A DNA stretch of 64,000 nt from Adelphocoris suturalis (Eukaryota; Arthropoda; Insecta; Hemiptera; Miridae): contig CM061040.1 in NCBI GenBank assembly GCA_030762985.1, positions 68,773,655-68,837,654 on the forward strand, read 5' to 3'. The notes under the pieces were generated by a model that was not told the DNA's origin, made no database searches, and saw only the letters and a program-made list of their open reading frames with translations. Each line of letters opens with the position of its first letter. Position 1 is the first letter of the stretch. This document shows, one piece after another, positions 51,491 through 62,985 of this stretch. A program made the translations under genes and the position numbers.

Positions 51491-52380
51491 AAATTTTAAG
51501 AACAATTACTTCATGAGCTTCACAGATAGTTTTCCCATAGAAATAGCGTACCTACTATAGGTGATGTTACAAAAACTATATTTACCAGACAAATATTTTT
51601 GGTTATTTAGACGAACCAGACAGAAAATTTTTAAAAATTAGGCCGAAAAAACGTCAAGAACAGCAAGTGAAATGAATGCGTTATTCCATTCTTCGGCCTG
51701 CCTGAAAATTGTCATACTGGTCCTGACCGAAAAAACCTATTAATTTGGTAATGTAGACAGATCTAAAATACATAATTTTTTAGAAAACTTGTGTTAAGTG
51801 CAGCAAGGAAAATGTTTCAATTTGGATAACGACAGAAATTACGTCATGAATATCAAGCATAATAAATGCGTTATTTCATTTCTCAGGCCTGCCTGAGGAT
51901 TATATACCTAAACCTAACATAATATCTGGGTGATATTGGTCCACCAGACTGATTTTAAATTTTGAAAAAAAAAGGAATTACGTCATGAGCGGCCCAAGTT
52001 TTTACGTTGAAATGACGTACATAAAACGTTCAAAAAATATCTCGCCAGACAAATATTTTGGGTGATTTACCCATGTCAGACAGCAAAATTTTAAAATTTG
52101 AACAGAATTGAATATAAGTAAAATTTAAGAAAAATTACGTCGTGAGTCTCACAGAAAGTTTTCCCACAGAAATGGCGAACTATGTATCGGTGGAGTTTCA
52201 AAAACTGTATTGCCAGAAAAATATTTTTGGTTATTTTCACGAACCAGACAGAAAAGTTGCAAAAAAAATTAGACAGAAAAAAACGTCAAGAACAGCAAGT
52301 AAAATAAATGCGTTATTCCATTCTTCGGCCCACCTGAAAATTGTCATACTGCTCCTGACATAAAATCTTCGATTTTTGAA
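51491..52380 (+). repeat. REP-C units, block 3 (about three units)
   Basis: Unit landmarks recur near 51645 (ACGTCAAGAACAGCAAGTG), 51832 (ACGTCATGAATATCAAGCAT) and 52280 (ACGTCAAGAACAGCAAGTAA), with CCTGCCTGA.. and CACCAGAC landmarks between. The units are more diverged than in block 1. Between this and block 4, 52381-52849 holds unrecognised AT-rich sequence. Confidence 0.75.
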
Positions 52381-52849
52381 TGCATATAGGTAGTTGAAAT
52401 ATGTAGATACCTGTTAAAACTTATATTCATTCTTCAGACTTTATTATATTTCATTAAAATTTAGGGATATAATTTATTTTGTAATCACCTTTTCTTTTAA
52501 ACTGTATCATCTTGATGCAAGCGGATGCATGTGTTACTGTCCAAGAACCATCATTTTTTCATTCAATTTCCACGTTTTAAAGAAATTTGTGTTAATGGGA
52601 ATCCCACAATACATTGTAACATTTCAGCGGTTTTTTGCAGGGTCGTCTTTACAACCGAAGTCAAACTAGTCCTAGTTAGTTTTCTCTTAATATCCTCAAA
52701 TCTTCTTCGTGAAGATAAATAAAATAAAATACTAGTCTAGTGAGATAATGTTGGAAACACCATCTATTCTACTGTTCCATGCGTAGAAACTTGGAACATT
52801 TTCCTTGCTGCACATAACATAAGTTTTCTCAAAAATCAGACAAAGTCAA

Positions 52850-53560
52850 GTCTGCTTGACCAAAATCAATGGGATTTTATGTCATGAGCATTATGACAAT
52901 TTTCAGGCAGGCCGTAAAATGGAATAACGCATTTATTTTACTCGCAGTTCTTGACGTTTTTTCTGTCTAATTATTCAAAATTTCCATTCTGGTTCGCGTA
53001 AATAACCAAAAATGTCTGTCTGGCAATATAGTTTAACCTATACCTATACTCCACCTATAGTACGCCTCTTCTGTGGGAAAACTATCTGTGAAGCTCATGA
53101 AGTAATTTTTCCAAAAATGTACCTACCAATTTTAAATCTGTCTGGTGGACCAATTCACCCAGATTTCATGTCAGGTATAGTGAGAAACTCTTCTGACAGG
53201 CCTGAAAAATTATATAACGAATGTATTACGCTTGCTGTTCATGAAGTAATTTCTGTCAAATGTTTCAAATTTTCCTTTTTGGTTCAGGTAAATCACCCAA
53301 AATAATCGCTTAGCGAGATATTTATTGAATCATCACCCATAGTACTTCATTTCAACATGAAAACTTCTCTTGCTACTCATGATTTAATTTTTCTCAATAT
53401 TTACAAATTTTAAATTTGTCTGGTGGGCCAAATCCACCTAGATTTCATCTCAGATTTTGTGAGATACTCTTCAAGCAGGCCTAAAGATTGAAATAATGCA
53501 TCTATCATGCTTGCTGTTCATGACGTAATCTTTGTCAAATTTTCAACTTTTCGAAAATTT
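52850..53560 (-). repeat. REP-C units, block 4, opposite orientation
   Basis: The same unit in reverse: TTCTTGACGTTTTTTCTGTC near 52950, GCTTGCTGTTCATGAAGTAA near 53225 and GCTTGCTGTTCATGACGTAA near 53510. Together with block 3 it makes a head-to-head pair of arrays about 470 bp apart. Confidence 0.75.
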
Positions 53561-53835
53561 GTGAACGCTAAACGCACCCTGAGAACTTGCCAGACGAATT
53601 TTTTCTTGAACGTAAATGGTGAGATCCTTTGTTTTTTATATGCAAACCTTCTGCTGCTGATGAGGTAAGTAAAAAATTGCTAGCTCCCGGACTACAGCTC
53701 ATCTGCTTAGTTTGCTGCTGAACTACATGAGTCAGTAGATGGTGAAAAACTCCAACAGAACGAACTAAATCACTCACGACAAAGTTGCGAGAACTCATTT
53801 CAAAACGGAAGTTAGTGGAAAAACTATGATTTAGA

Positions 53836-53935
53836 CGGTTAGGCCTTCATCAGTAACAAAGGATAACTATTGTTTTAATGTGGTTATTGTTTGTTACTGA
53901 TGATGGTATAACCGTAGAAACCGGTTTAGCATTGT
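53836..53935. repeat. ~100-bp imperfect palindrome with CTGATGA on both strands
   Basis: CATCAGTAACAAAGGATAAC pairs with TTATTGTTTGTTACTGATG. On both strands the outer part reads CTGATGA, a GG..TAACCG segment and an AAA stretch. On the plus strand it is CTGATGA-TGGTATAACC-GTA-GAAAC, reminiscent of a hammerhead ribozyme core but not a proper match. Confidence 0.6.
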
Positions 53936-53989
53936 AACTCTTTATTTTTTCGTGGAAATAGACAACGTTTTTTCGCTCCGCTCCGACAG

Positions 53990-54960
53990 TACTCTGAACC
54001 CCCCATTTCTTCCCATTGGGTGAATTGGGCTTTAGAGGGCATTGGGACCCACGACTTCTGCTATTTTCACGCTGCCTTGGTGGCTACGCTAGCCACCTTG
54101 GTAAGGCGTGTTCAAGGAGTAGTCGTGGAACAGTGGACACCCTTTGCCGTGCCTGTTGGGTTAAAAATGACAATCTGTATCATGTGGTGCAGCAGTGTCC
54201 TTATACTCACGATGGCCGCATTCCACATCACGATGTGGTTGCCAATCAGATAGCAGGTGCTTTGTCATTCTGCGTTGGAATGTAAAAAGGGAGAGACTAT
54301 ATTACATGACAAGTGACCGGGCAAAAAGCCGGATATCTTTGCCTTCAACCCGATGGGTCTGCCATAATTCTAGATGTCCATGTTGTCGTGCCAACGTGGA
54401 CATGGAGTAGACCTTGTGGGCTAAGATGAGTAGGTATATATGATGAAAATGACACGCAGCAAGCGACGTCTAAGTTAAGGGAAGTGGCGACTAATAGCAT
54501 CAAGGTCATGGCGGAGTTACGGAAAAGTGATACAGAGTTACTAGAGTTGATCATCTTGGCAGGAGTGCTCTGTGGTATCACAACCCTTGACCTCAGGGCT
54601 CTTACCTTGACTGGTGGTTATTATATAGGGACACATCCTTTCATCCCTCTCACCCCCTCTTCCTTCTGCTCCTTCCTCGATCCCAAGGGCCAACTTCGGG
54701 TAAACCTGGGTTATCATCCCACTTGTTTTCTTTTTTTTTAAGTTTCATTCTGTTTTGATTCATTGGTGTGTCCCCACCGCCTTTGAGGAGAGTTGTATAT
54801 TTGGAAGAAGAAAAAAATGAAGGAAAAAGTTTGTGACAAAATTGTTGACTCTACCCAGGCCACAATTCTCAACCTATGTTCGTAATTCTTATTTTGCTCG
54901 GCCGTAATTTTAGTAGGGTTTCGCAACGAACCTTGGGCATTCGGGATTCGAAGTTGTGAT
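53990..54960 (+). pseudogene. R2-clade non-LTR retrotransposon, decayed copy 3 (3' part)
   Basis: The stretch begins in the segment before the CCHC finger (GLGTHDFCYFHAALVATLATLVR-like) and continues with CRACWVKNDNLYHVVQQCPYTH at about 54150-54215. It then gives an endonuclease-like piece (ILDVHVVVPT at about 54370) and the 3' end (54484-54740). The preceding LDV could be part of the R2-type PD...D endonuclease site. Frames shift at least twice. It shares this 3' part with the copy at 34484-35278. Confidence 0.72.
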
Positions 54961-57900
54961 GGAAGATACTAAGTTAGTACAAGGTAGGGGATAGGTACCA
55001 ATTCATTCAAGCGCTGGTGAAGCTACAATTCTCGACCGATTTTCATTATCCGCACCCAATTAAGTAGGAATTTGGTTTAATTCTGGAATAAACCTATGCC
55101 AGGAGTGATAAGTCGTTCTTGGTAAACTGATAAATTCGTTTAATGGTAAGCTGTAGGTACATCCAACTAATATATATTTTACGGAAACTACTGATTAATT
55201 ATTGATTAATGGGAAAAATTCTTTCGGGATCACGTAACTATCCAAGGTCGCTAGTTACCGTCCTCAAAATTTTATTTTTTTGGTAAAAACGGACAGAAAA
55301 CATAGGGTACCTACCTACGGTTCGGTAAAAACCGACAGAAAACATAGGGTACCTACTTAAGTACCTAATTTCTGGGATCTGAGAACATCCTGCATCAAAT
55401 GGACTTCTCCGTCATAAGAAACCCAAGTATCTATATCAATATGGATAAGTATATCGTTGGAGTTATTCAAATATATACCTACTTAAGTTCATATACGTAT
55501 TTAGATATACATACCAGATGTACCGTAGCGAGTGTTGAACCTGAACGCTGGAAGGCCGTATCAAGTGAATAACTCTACAGAAATGGTCTGGTAACTCTCG
55601 TCGAAAGGACTATTATTGTATTTTTAAAGGAAGCGTAAGTTTGTTGTAACTTGACACAGCCCGGATGTTGCAGCTCTGGCGGCTGTCTACTTTAGGACAA
55701 CCAAACAAGGTTCGTTGGTTACCGCGTCGTAGCAACGCAACAACAAACCGGTTCACCTGCCGCTTATCTTGCAGTGCTGGCAATTTACCATATAGATAGG
55801 TAGCTTCTACTTTCTTTAGGTATTACCAAGATATTCAATACTCATCAGTGATTACTATTTTGTCTTTATTGATGAACCGGTATGCAGTATATCGAAACGA
55901 CAATGACGTGAGGTAATATATGGTTTCAGAATGTGAAATGATGTAGGTAACTATACGACGACCTAACTCATCAGCGAGTCTAAATTTTTGAGCTGATGCT
56001 TACCCATCTAAATTGGAACACTTAATAATTATTGTTCGTCTTTTATTACGGCATTTTTATTTTGATCCAACACTTTTACTAATGAACCTTTTTAATAAAA
56101 AAAAAAGTTAAACCCCCTTCCACTTAAATTCTATTGGTATAGGTACGTTTTATGATGTGCAGATTATAAGGAATTAAAATATTATTTCACAAAGGATTAT
56201 TGTTTGTGTATTATACACCCGTTCAACGCAGATCACTGGTTTACGATTGAACGAGGCTATGATCATTATCTACTAATTAGGATATTTCATTTGGTGACGG
56301 TCACACGTCAAGGCCCAATTCTAGAGCTAATTCATGATCAAAAGTTACCCTTAGAGATTTTTTTAACGTTTTGTTTTCTAGTTAGTTGATTCTTAGAAAA
56401 TTTTTAGTTTTTTAATGTCCCATAACATTAAAACGGCTCTAACTCCCTTAATATACATTAAGCATGCAACATGTAGAAATGAGCGAAGAGTTTCCTATCT
56501 TACTGATGGAAAGCCAATTATTTTGAATCGGCAATACGTGTGAAAAATGAACTTGGGAAGTAAAATATGTCAAATCTTAGGAAGCCAGTAAACCTAAAAG
56601 TTGCGCCAAAATCTCAGCTTTTCAACGGTATAATCTTAAATATTACTAGAAGGTATTTTTTCAAGCAAACTCTCGATTTTATTGAAGAAAAAAAAAAAAA
56701 AAAAAAAAAAAACATTAAAAACAATAAAACATAGTTTTCTTTCAAAAATGTGAAGATTTCTAAGATTTGCCAAATTTTCCTTTTAAAGTTAATTTTTCAC
56801 CCGTTTCCAACGACTGGGGAACGATTTTTGTACGACAATAAATGCCTAATATTATACTCTTAGTTCTGTAAGCTGGTTCTTAGCGGAAAATGGAGTGATT
56901 CTACTGAGGTGGGATTTACCAAGTACAATCAGGTAGACAATATACCTTGGTAGACGTGACCACTGAAGATAGGCACGATCTGAGACGATATAGCTGCTTG
57001 AGGTTCGGACTATTGAAGGACTTAGCTAAGTGGTATCGGGTTTGGATGAGCTGAATTCTAAAAGGTAATGAGCTATCTTCAACTCACTGTAACCACTGTG
57101 CCGAGAAGAACATTTTGTATATATGGGTGTTGCTATCCCTATCAAACTAGAAGTGTTAGTGTCTGTTGGGGATGCCATGTGTTGAATGGGGAACAAATAT
57201 CAAATCGCAATGCATTAGTCTATGGTAATGATCTGGGCACTTAATGTGTCTCTGCTTGGCAGCCCTCTCACTGTGGAACGATGCTCGCCAGAAGTAATGC
57301 TGAAAAGTTTGTATTTCTTATGCGTTACTCCGAATGAGCCACTAGTTGAGGACTCTGACTGTAAGATTCGTTACCCCAAAGAGTAACGGAAGGTGACTCG
57401 TCAAAATGACACTAAATGAACCTGGCGTGTCTCACACCTAAATGCCTGAATGGAAACCAGAACTCTATATATTCAAGCACAAGAGGGAGTCTGGATAGCT
57501 TGAAAGGAAGATGCGTTACTTTTGGATGGTCATATAATTATTACTGTTTTAGGCACAACAAGTATGATGAAATGAAATTAACGACTCGTGACGATTCTCA
57601 TAAAATATCTTAAGAGTAAGATGAGAATTGTATGAAACATATAACGTGACTTCATTACTGACGGACTGAATGCCGTGACTAAAAGTAGGGTTCAACATAC
57701 ATTGCGTTTTACACAATAGGCTTCCTGCCAATACGAAAAGGAACTATTTCAAGCTCAGAGGATGTATTAGGGTGTTTATGAGCAAACATTCAAGAGAGCA
57801 ATATGTGTGACCATTAGTCCGTGTCTAGGACAAAACAATATTCAATATACGTTACTCTTTTCTAGAGTGCTTGTTACCTCTTAATGGGCGTGACTGTATC

Positions 57901-57964
57901 ATAAAACTTTCAATTTTAACAAAGGCTTGAATATTGCTGCAAAAATAACTGTGACTTATCAAGG
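54961..57964. other. Non-coding region, largely unidentified
   Basis: A ~32-bp stretch with GGACAGAAAACATAGGGTAC occurs twice at 55281-55358. About 56035-56130 is a fragment of REP-A (GAACCTTTTTAATAAA, a C run), and 56170-56260 resembles 32915-32960. A 29-base A run lies near 56690-56712. 56880-57964 is less AT-rich, with many short stops in all frames and no domain. No host gene was found. Confidence 0.45.
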
Positions 57965-58258
57965 ATTTAGGTAGCCCCCCAGAGGTGCAATGGGGCCCTA
58001 AATCCTCGAGAAAGAGGTAGGGGAGAATGACAGTATCCCGTCAGAAAGAGTACCCACTCCTACTAATAGCATTAATCTGCTATGTTCGGATTAGATTGGT
58101 TTTCCAGTTCTAGGATCACCCATCCAACGCCAAACGCAGCCTTGCAATAATATGAGAACAGGCGTGCGACGCCCGTTGGGAAACAACGGAGGGACGGCAG
58201 TGCTTTCTCTGGGATTCTGATGGGAACTCTGTCACACCCCCCCCCCCCCCCCCCCTTA
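57965..58258 (+). repeat. Unidentified ~275-bp direct repeat, left copy
   Basis: It starts TTTAGGTA then a C-run and GCAATGGGGCCCTAAATCCT, and ends GGGAACTCTGTCACA followed by an 18-C run at 58238-58255. It pairs with 58880-59158 with about a dozen differences. It has no ORF and no clear TG...CA ends. Confidence 0.75.
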
Positions 58259-58539
58259 AAGACAAACTTGATTGAAGAGCAAGTATGTAAACCTGGTGGA
58301 ATAGTTTACTGGCTGAGAACTGATGCTCATTAATAAATAGCTGCATTGGCGATTGAGGATGAGAAAAGAGAAATTAAAACAGGATGGATTGTCAATGAAT
58401 CTTCATATAAAGTCTTCATTAGGTAATTAACCCCCAATCAAAGATTGGAACCACCGGAAATAAACGGTGGCTCAACTTTGGAGACATATCTTTAGGAAAA
58501 TAAAATAGATATAAATTAATGTACCCAACGACGAGGACT

Positions 58540-58640
58540 TAAATTGGGAACTAAGCCCTGGAAATAATAAGTGGGAACAATGCCCTTGAATTATTAATTG
58601 GGAACAATGCCCTTGAACAATGGGAACAATGCCCGGGTAT
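58540..58640. repeat. Short tandem units GTGGGAACAATGCCC
   Basis: A ~20-30-bp unit containing GGGAACAATGCCC occurs three times, plus one diverged form (GGGAACTAAGCCC), at 58549-58634. Each core starts GGG and ends CCC. Confidence 0.75.
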
Positions 58641-58879
58641 AAAGAATATATAATAAAAAATGGCAAAGGCCAGGTATACCATAAGTATGAAATTGAAATT
58701 ATAAGAAGGGGAATAAAAGAGAAATTATAAGTCAAAGACCAATGAAATTATTTATATACCAGAGGGTGATAATAGGAATTCCTTCTCGAACACTGGGCCA
58801 TGTTTCCTCTGAAACATTAACGCCCCAAAAATAGTGGATTGAATTACTAGGCGTAACCACGCTCTGCTACCACATCATG

Positions 58880-59158
58880 GTTTTAGGTACCCCCCCCCCC
58901 AGATTTGCAATGGGGCCCTAAATCCTCGAGAAAGAGGTAGGGGAGAATGACAGTATCCCGTCAGAAAGAGATACCCACTCCTACTAATAGCATTAATGTG
59001 CTATGTTCGGAGTAGATTGGTTTTCCAGTTCTAGGATCACCCATCCAACGCCAAACGCAGCCTTTCAAGAACATGAGAACAGGCGTGCAACGCCCGTTGG
59101 GAAAGAATGGAGCGACGGCAGCGCTTTCTCTGGGATTCTGACGGGAACTCTGTCACAG
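58880..59158 (+). repeat. Unidentified ~275-bp direct repeat, right copy
   Basis: Same as 57965-58258: C run, GCAATGGGGCCCTAAATCCT, ATCCCGTCAGAAAGAG and GGGAACTCTGTCACA. The ~620 bp between the copies has no coding capacity, so the pair could be terminal repeats of a small non-autonomous element or a local duplication. Confidence 0.75.
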
Positions 59159-60779
59159 ACTTTAATTTACTGGGTGTGTGACTATGCGGCAAAAGTGTCT
59201 AACATGTTGACTGTGAATTAGGCATGACTGAACCACTATACAAAAGATAATAAGAGTTTTGAATAGGAATAGAAATGCAAAGTACTGCTATTCGTTACTG
59301 TGTGGCAATTTTATCTCAAGAAATATAGCAATGACTTTATATGAAGAGACAGGAAATATGACTGTTATCAATCCTAATTACCCGTGGGCATCAGAAACCA
59401 AGTGTGTCAGGAAGTAACCATGTATCAAGAGGACACAAGTGTCTTTCTTTCGAAAAGAAACAACAGAAGAGTGTTTTCGACCCTAGTTGCTCGTGGGTGT
59501 CAAAAATGAAAGGAATCAGAGTGTGACTATTTGTCAAAAGGACAGTTCCGTAGCAATAATTTGGTTGTAAATTATAATCATCAGAAAAAAAGTAACACTT
59601 TTCGGTTACGGTAACACTTTTCGGTTACAGTATTTAACACCGATCTATTCTGTGTGTCAAAGTAAGGACATAAATGTCAAAAATCTCCAAGGGAAACTTT
59701 CGATCAGAAATTGGCCGGTCACCCAGTCTGTGACCGTCAAGGAATGATTCACACTGTATAACTAGGTGGATTGAGGCACCAACTGAGAGGAAATTAATGA
59801 AATTAAATAAAACGCCTTCTCCTTTCAAGTAACCCTCTTTACGTAACAAGATCTGATATCCAAGTACAATTTTACATCTGAATGTTTGTAAGTAATCTAC
59901 GGAAAAGAGAATTCCGTTGAACATTAAAATTATCACAATTGATCCGTTTATCGTAGTTATAATGCAATTTTTACCAAGGACTTAAGTTGTATTTCAACTG
60001 TTTTCGATATACCTATATATATATATTTTTTTTTTTCAAGAATTTTAGCCCTTAATTTCAATCAAATTTCATTGGCTGGTAAGAGAGAAAATCGTATCGT
60101 TTTCCATACCTTCCGTATTTAACAAATGTCAGGATAAAAACACAAAAATTATCAATAAATCCATATCCAATTGATGCAGCCGAAATCATCAAGTCTATAT
60201 CCACAAGAGAAGAAGAAATTGTATTGTGAGAAATAAATAACAGAAAAAATGAAAATGTTCGCTCGCTCTGTATGGCTCCGGTCGAGCCATGTCCAAGCCG
60301 AGCCCAGGCCTAACCCACCACGACGGCATCCCAAGAGCAACTCAAAAAATCTACCCTGAAGAAAATAAGCCGACAAGGGGGCCCAGCCAAACCGACTCGA
60401 CTGACGGCACAGCTTCAAATGAACGACATAGGTACAGTATCACGCCAACAGGAACAACAGAAATTGACAAAACAAACGAATTATCAACAACATTTACTTA
60501 GAGAGAGAGAGAAGAAGAACAAGAGGTAACCGTAAGAGCACGATTTTCCTCGGCTGAATGACTAGATGATTGCAATAAAAAAATAAATAAAAAAACACGG
60601 AAATATATAGTTGAATTCAGCGTGAAAATAATCATAGACACAAGAAAACATAAATTGCCCTGAGGAAGCGTTGGTTCACCCTAGGTGATTGGCCTAGATG
60701 CTGATCTAACGTGCCCTCTGTTGGATGTTATGTTTGTTCCTCTGATTCTTCAGATATCGGGTGAACAAGCATGTTGGGT
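59159..60779. other. Non-coding region, unidentified
   Basis: Between about 59355 and 59550 two diverged ~100-bp units share a CCTA-ttacccGTGGGxxTCA block, an AAGGA.TCAGAGTGTG-like block and ATGTATCAAGAGGACA / TTTGTCAAAAGGACA. The rest, including a less AT-rich stretch at 60240-60440, shows no gene. ORFs of 70-100 codons have no domain. Confidence 0.4.
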
Positions 60780-60833
60780 TTGAAATCCATCCCTCCCTCC
60801 TTTACTTTCTCCTGTTCTCCCTTCAACACTACA

Positions 60834-60857
60834 GTGTTAGGACTACAGTCCTAACAC
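60834..60857. repeat. Perfect 11-bp inverted repeat (hairpin) in the leader
   Basis: GTGTTAGGACT and AGTCCTAACAC are separated by two bases. It lies just inside the presumed 5' leader of the Jockey-like element. Confidence 0.8.
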
Positions 60858-61265
60858 ATAACACACGACACAACACAAAGATGCTCACACTACACACAGG
60901 GGCGAGGCTTGTGCTACAACCCCTGGCCACACCCGGAATGTGGAGGAGGGAGCAGCTGGTTCGGTAATCCTGCCAGGGTTGGTTGCTGTGGGTCCCGACG
61001 GCGCCTCACCAGCGGTCCGTGGGCTGACCCAAGTAACGTCCGTAAAAATCCCCCATGTCGTGTAGTACCGGTTGGTGGCCAGGTTGGGGTGTTGCACAAC
61101 ATGTGGGGGCCCCCCTCTTAACTCACAACGGACCAGCGAAAGAGCTATAATCAATAGGCCAGTGGAGGTAGCATTGGCTTTGGCGTCGGTAACGACACCA
61201 CTGTACACTACACAAACACAATACACACATACACATAAACACAACCACACTTCCTCAAAAAACTA

Positions 61266-62899
61266 ATGATAATGTCCAACATTAATATTGCGGGTACTAA
61301 AAGTGCCACTCGCGATTCCCCCCCGGGCTCCCACCCAAGCTATGAAGATTTCCACTCCGCCTGTCCCAACCCTCCAATCCACCCGGTGCATTCCTTAGTG
61401 GAGGCACCCAAGAATGGTGAAGCAACTCTCTCCATGAAAGTAGAGACTGTGGTCTCTGTTGTCAATATTGACAACACAGTGTCTCCATCTGTGGTGGCAC
61501 TGAAGAATGGTGAAAACATGAACACCATAGAAACAGGGTCATCAAGCCCTATTGTTGCTACTTCCCGTTTGGGAGGAGAAAATATGAATGTTCCTACAAA
61601 ACCAGGACCCTGTGTTGCTGATTGTTCAGTCCCTAACGTAGAAGCCCCCGCTGAACAATCAGATGCTGTAGCAAAGCCTCTGGGCACACTGAAAAAGCAG
61701 CCCAGTGAAAACCATAAAACTATCCCCAAGTTGACAGCTAATGTCTTTGACCTCTTCGAGAGGTCTGCATATCCCAGTTTTTATACCGTAGAGATCAAGG
61801 GGGATGGTTTTAAAATCTCCAGCCTTCTAAAACTTGGAAATCCGTGCACCAGATAGGCAAACCAACAGAAATGAAGATTATTTCCTACTCTAGGGTTCAT
61901 GTCAAAGAAACTGGGAATGAGACTGGCCAAATTAGTGAAGTTAGAAGATACTGAGGTTGCAGTCACTCTTAACCATAAGCTCACACCTCACAGGGCACGA
62001 TCCGTTGCCAATGCCTAAGATTGTTCTCCGCCGAGCAGATTCGTGAGAGCCTTAACGGAGACTCTGTGGTAGAGGTCATCCCTTTGCAACGTGGTAGGCG
62101 CATCAAAGGGTCATGTGACACCTTTTTGCTTACCTTTGCGTTCCAGTCCACCTAAGACCGTTTCACCACATCCCCTGTTTTGTGACTTGCAGGTGAGGCC
62201 ATTCATTCCTCCACCAATGCGATGCTATAAATGCCTTAAATTTGAGCATACCAGCCACCAATGTAAGGCTGAGCATGAGATGTGTGCCTGTGGTCTGCCA
62301 CGACACAACAAGGCTGAAACATCATGCGCAAAGCCGCCAAAGTGTGCCAATTACAATGGCCAGCATAGAGCACTCTCTAAGGAGTACCCAGTATTTAAAA
62401 AAGAAGTTGCCATCCAATCTATAATGGCAACAGAAAAAGTTCCCTACCCTGTGGCCCATAGAATCTGTAACGATTCCTTATCCAAAAAGGAATCATACAC
62501 CTCAAAGATGAAAAACTCCGTTTATCGGATGCCGGCCCAAGACCGGCTACACAATTCTTTGCTAGTTATGAAAAATGGCTCACTCCCCTCTCCCCCACTC
62601 CCACCATTATTACCCCAATCCTCCATTATTATCCCCCCTACTCAAATCTCTCTTCCCGCACCAACTTCTTGAAGCCATCCAATGAATCCCCCAAATCAAT
62701 AAAGGAGGATGGCTCTAGCCATGATACTAAGGACCTTAAACAGAAATTAAGGACGAGGGGAGACAAATCGTTGACCTCCTCCTCCCCCAACTCCTCTGGC
62801 TCCGAAGTGGAGCTCAACCAGGATTCAGCCAGTGGCGGCTGGACCCAGGTTAGAAAGACGAAAGACGTGCGATCGATGTCTGCATCACCACCCCCTTAG
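61266..62899 (+). pseudogene. Jockey-like ORF1 (gag) with CCHC knuckles, frame-broken
   Basis: The ATG at 61266 opens 196 codons that end at TAG 61854-61856. Further gag pieces follow in shifting frames (KPTEMKIISYSRVHV near 61860, EQIRESLNGDSVVEV near 62034). The zinc-knuckle part in 62091-62672 reads CYKCLKFEHTSHQC, a diverged second knuckle and PPKCANYNGQHRALSKEYP; the last knuckle has lost its second and final Cys (CANYNGQH..EYP), so it is degenerate. The Ser-rich C-terminus is at 62669-62899 in another frame. The protein would bind element RNA. Confidence 0.78.
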
Positions 62900-62985
62900 A
62901 CCCCTTCTAAGAAAAAGAAGGGCAAGCCCAGAAAGAATCACTGAGTGCTACATTGAGCTCCCAATACAATTCCTAGATACTTATA

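Noticed and set aside
58116..58346. Minus-strand frame with a poly-Gly stretch
   Set aside because: It arises from the C run at 58238-58255.
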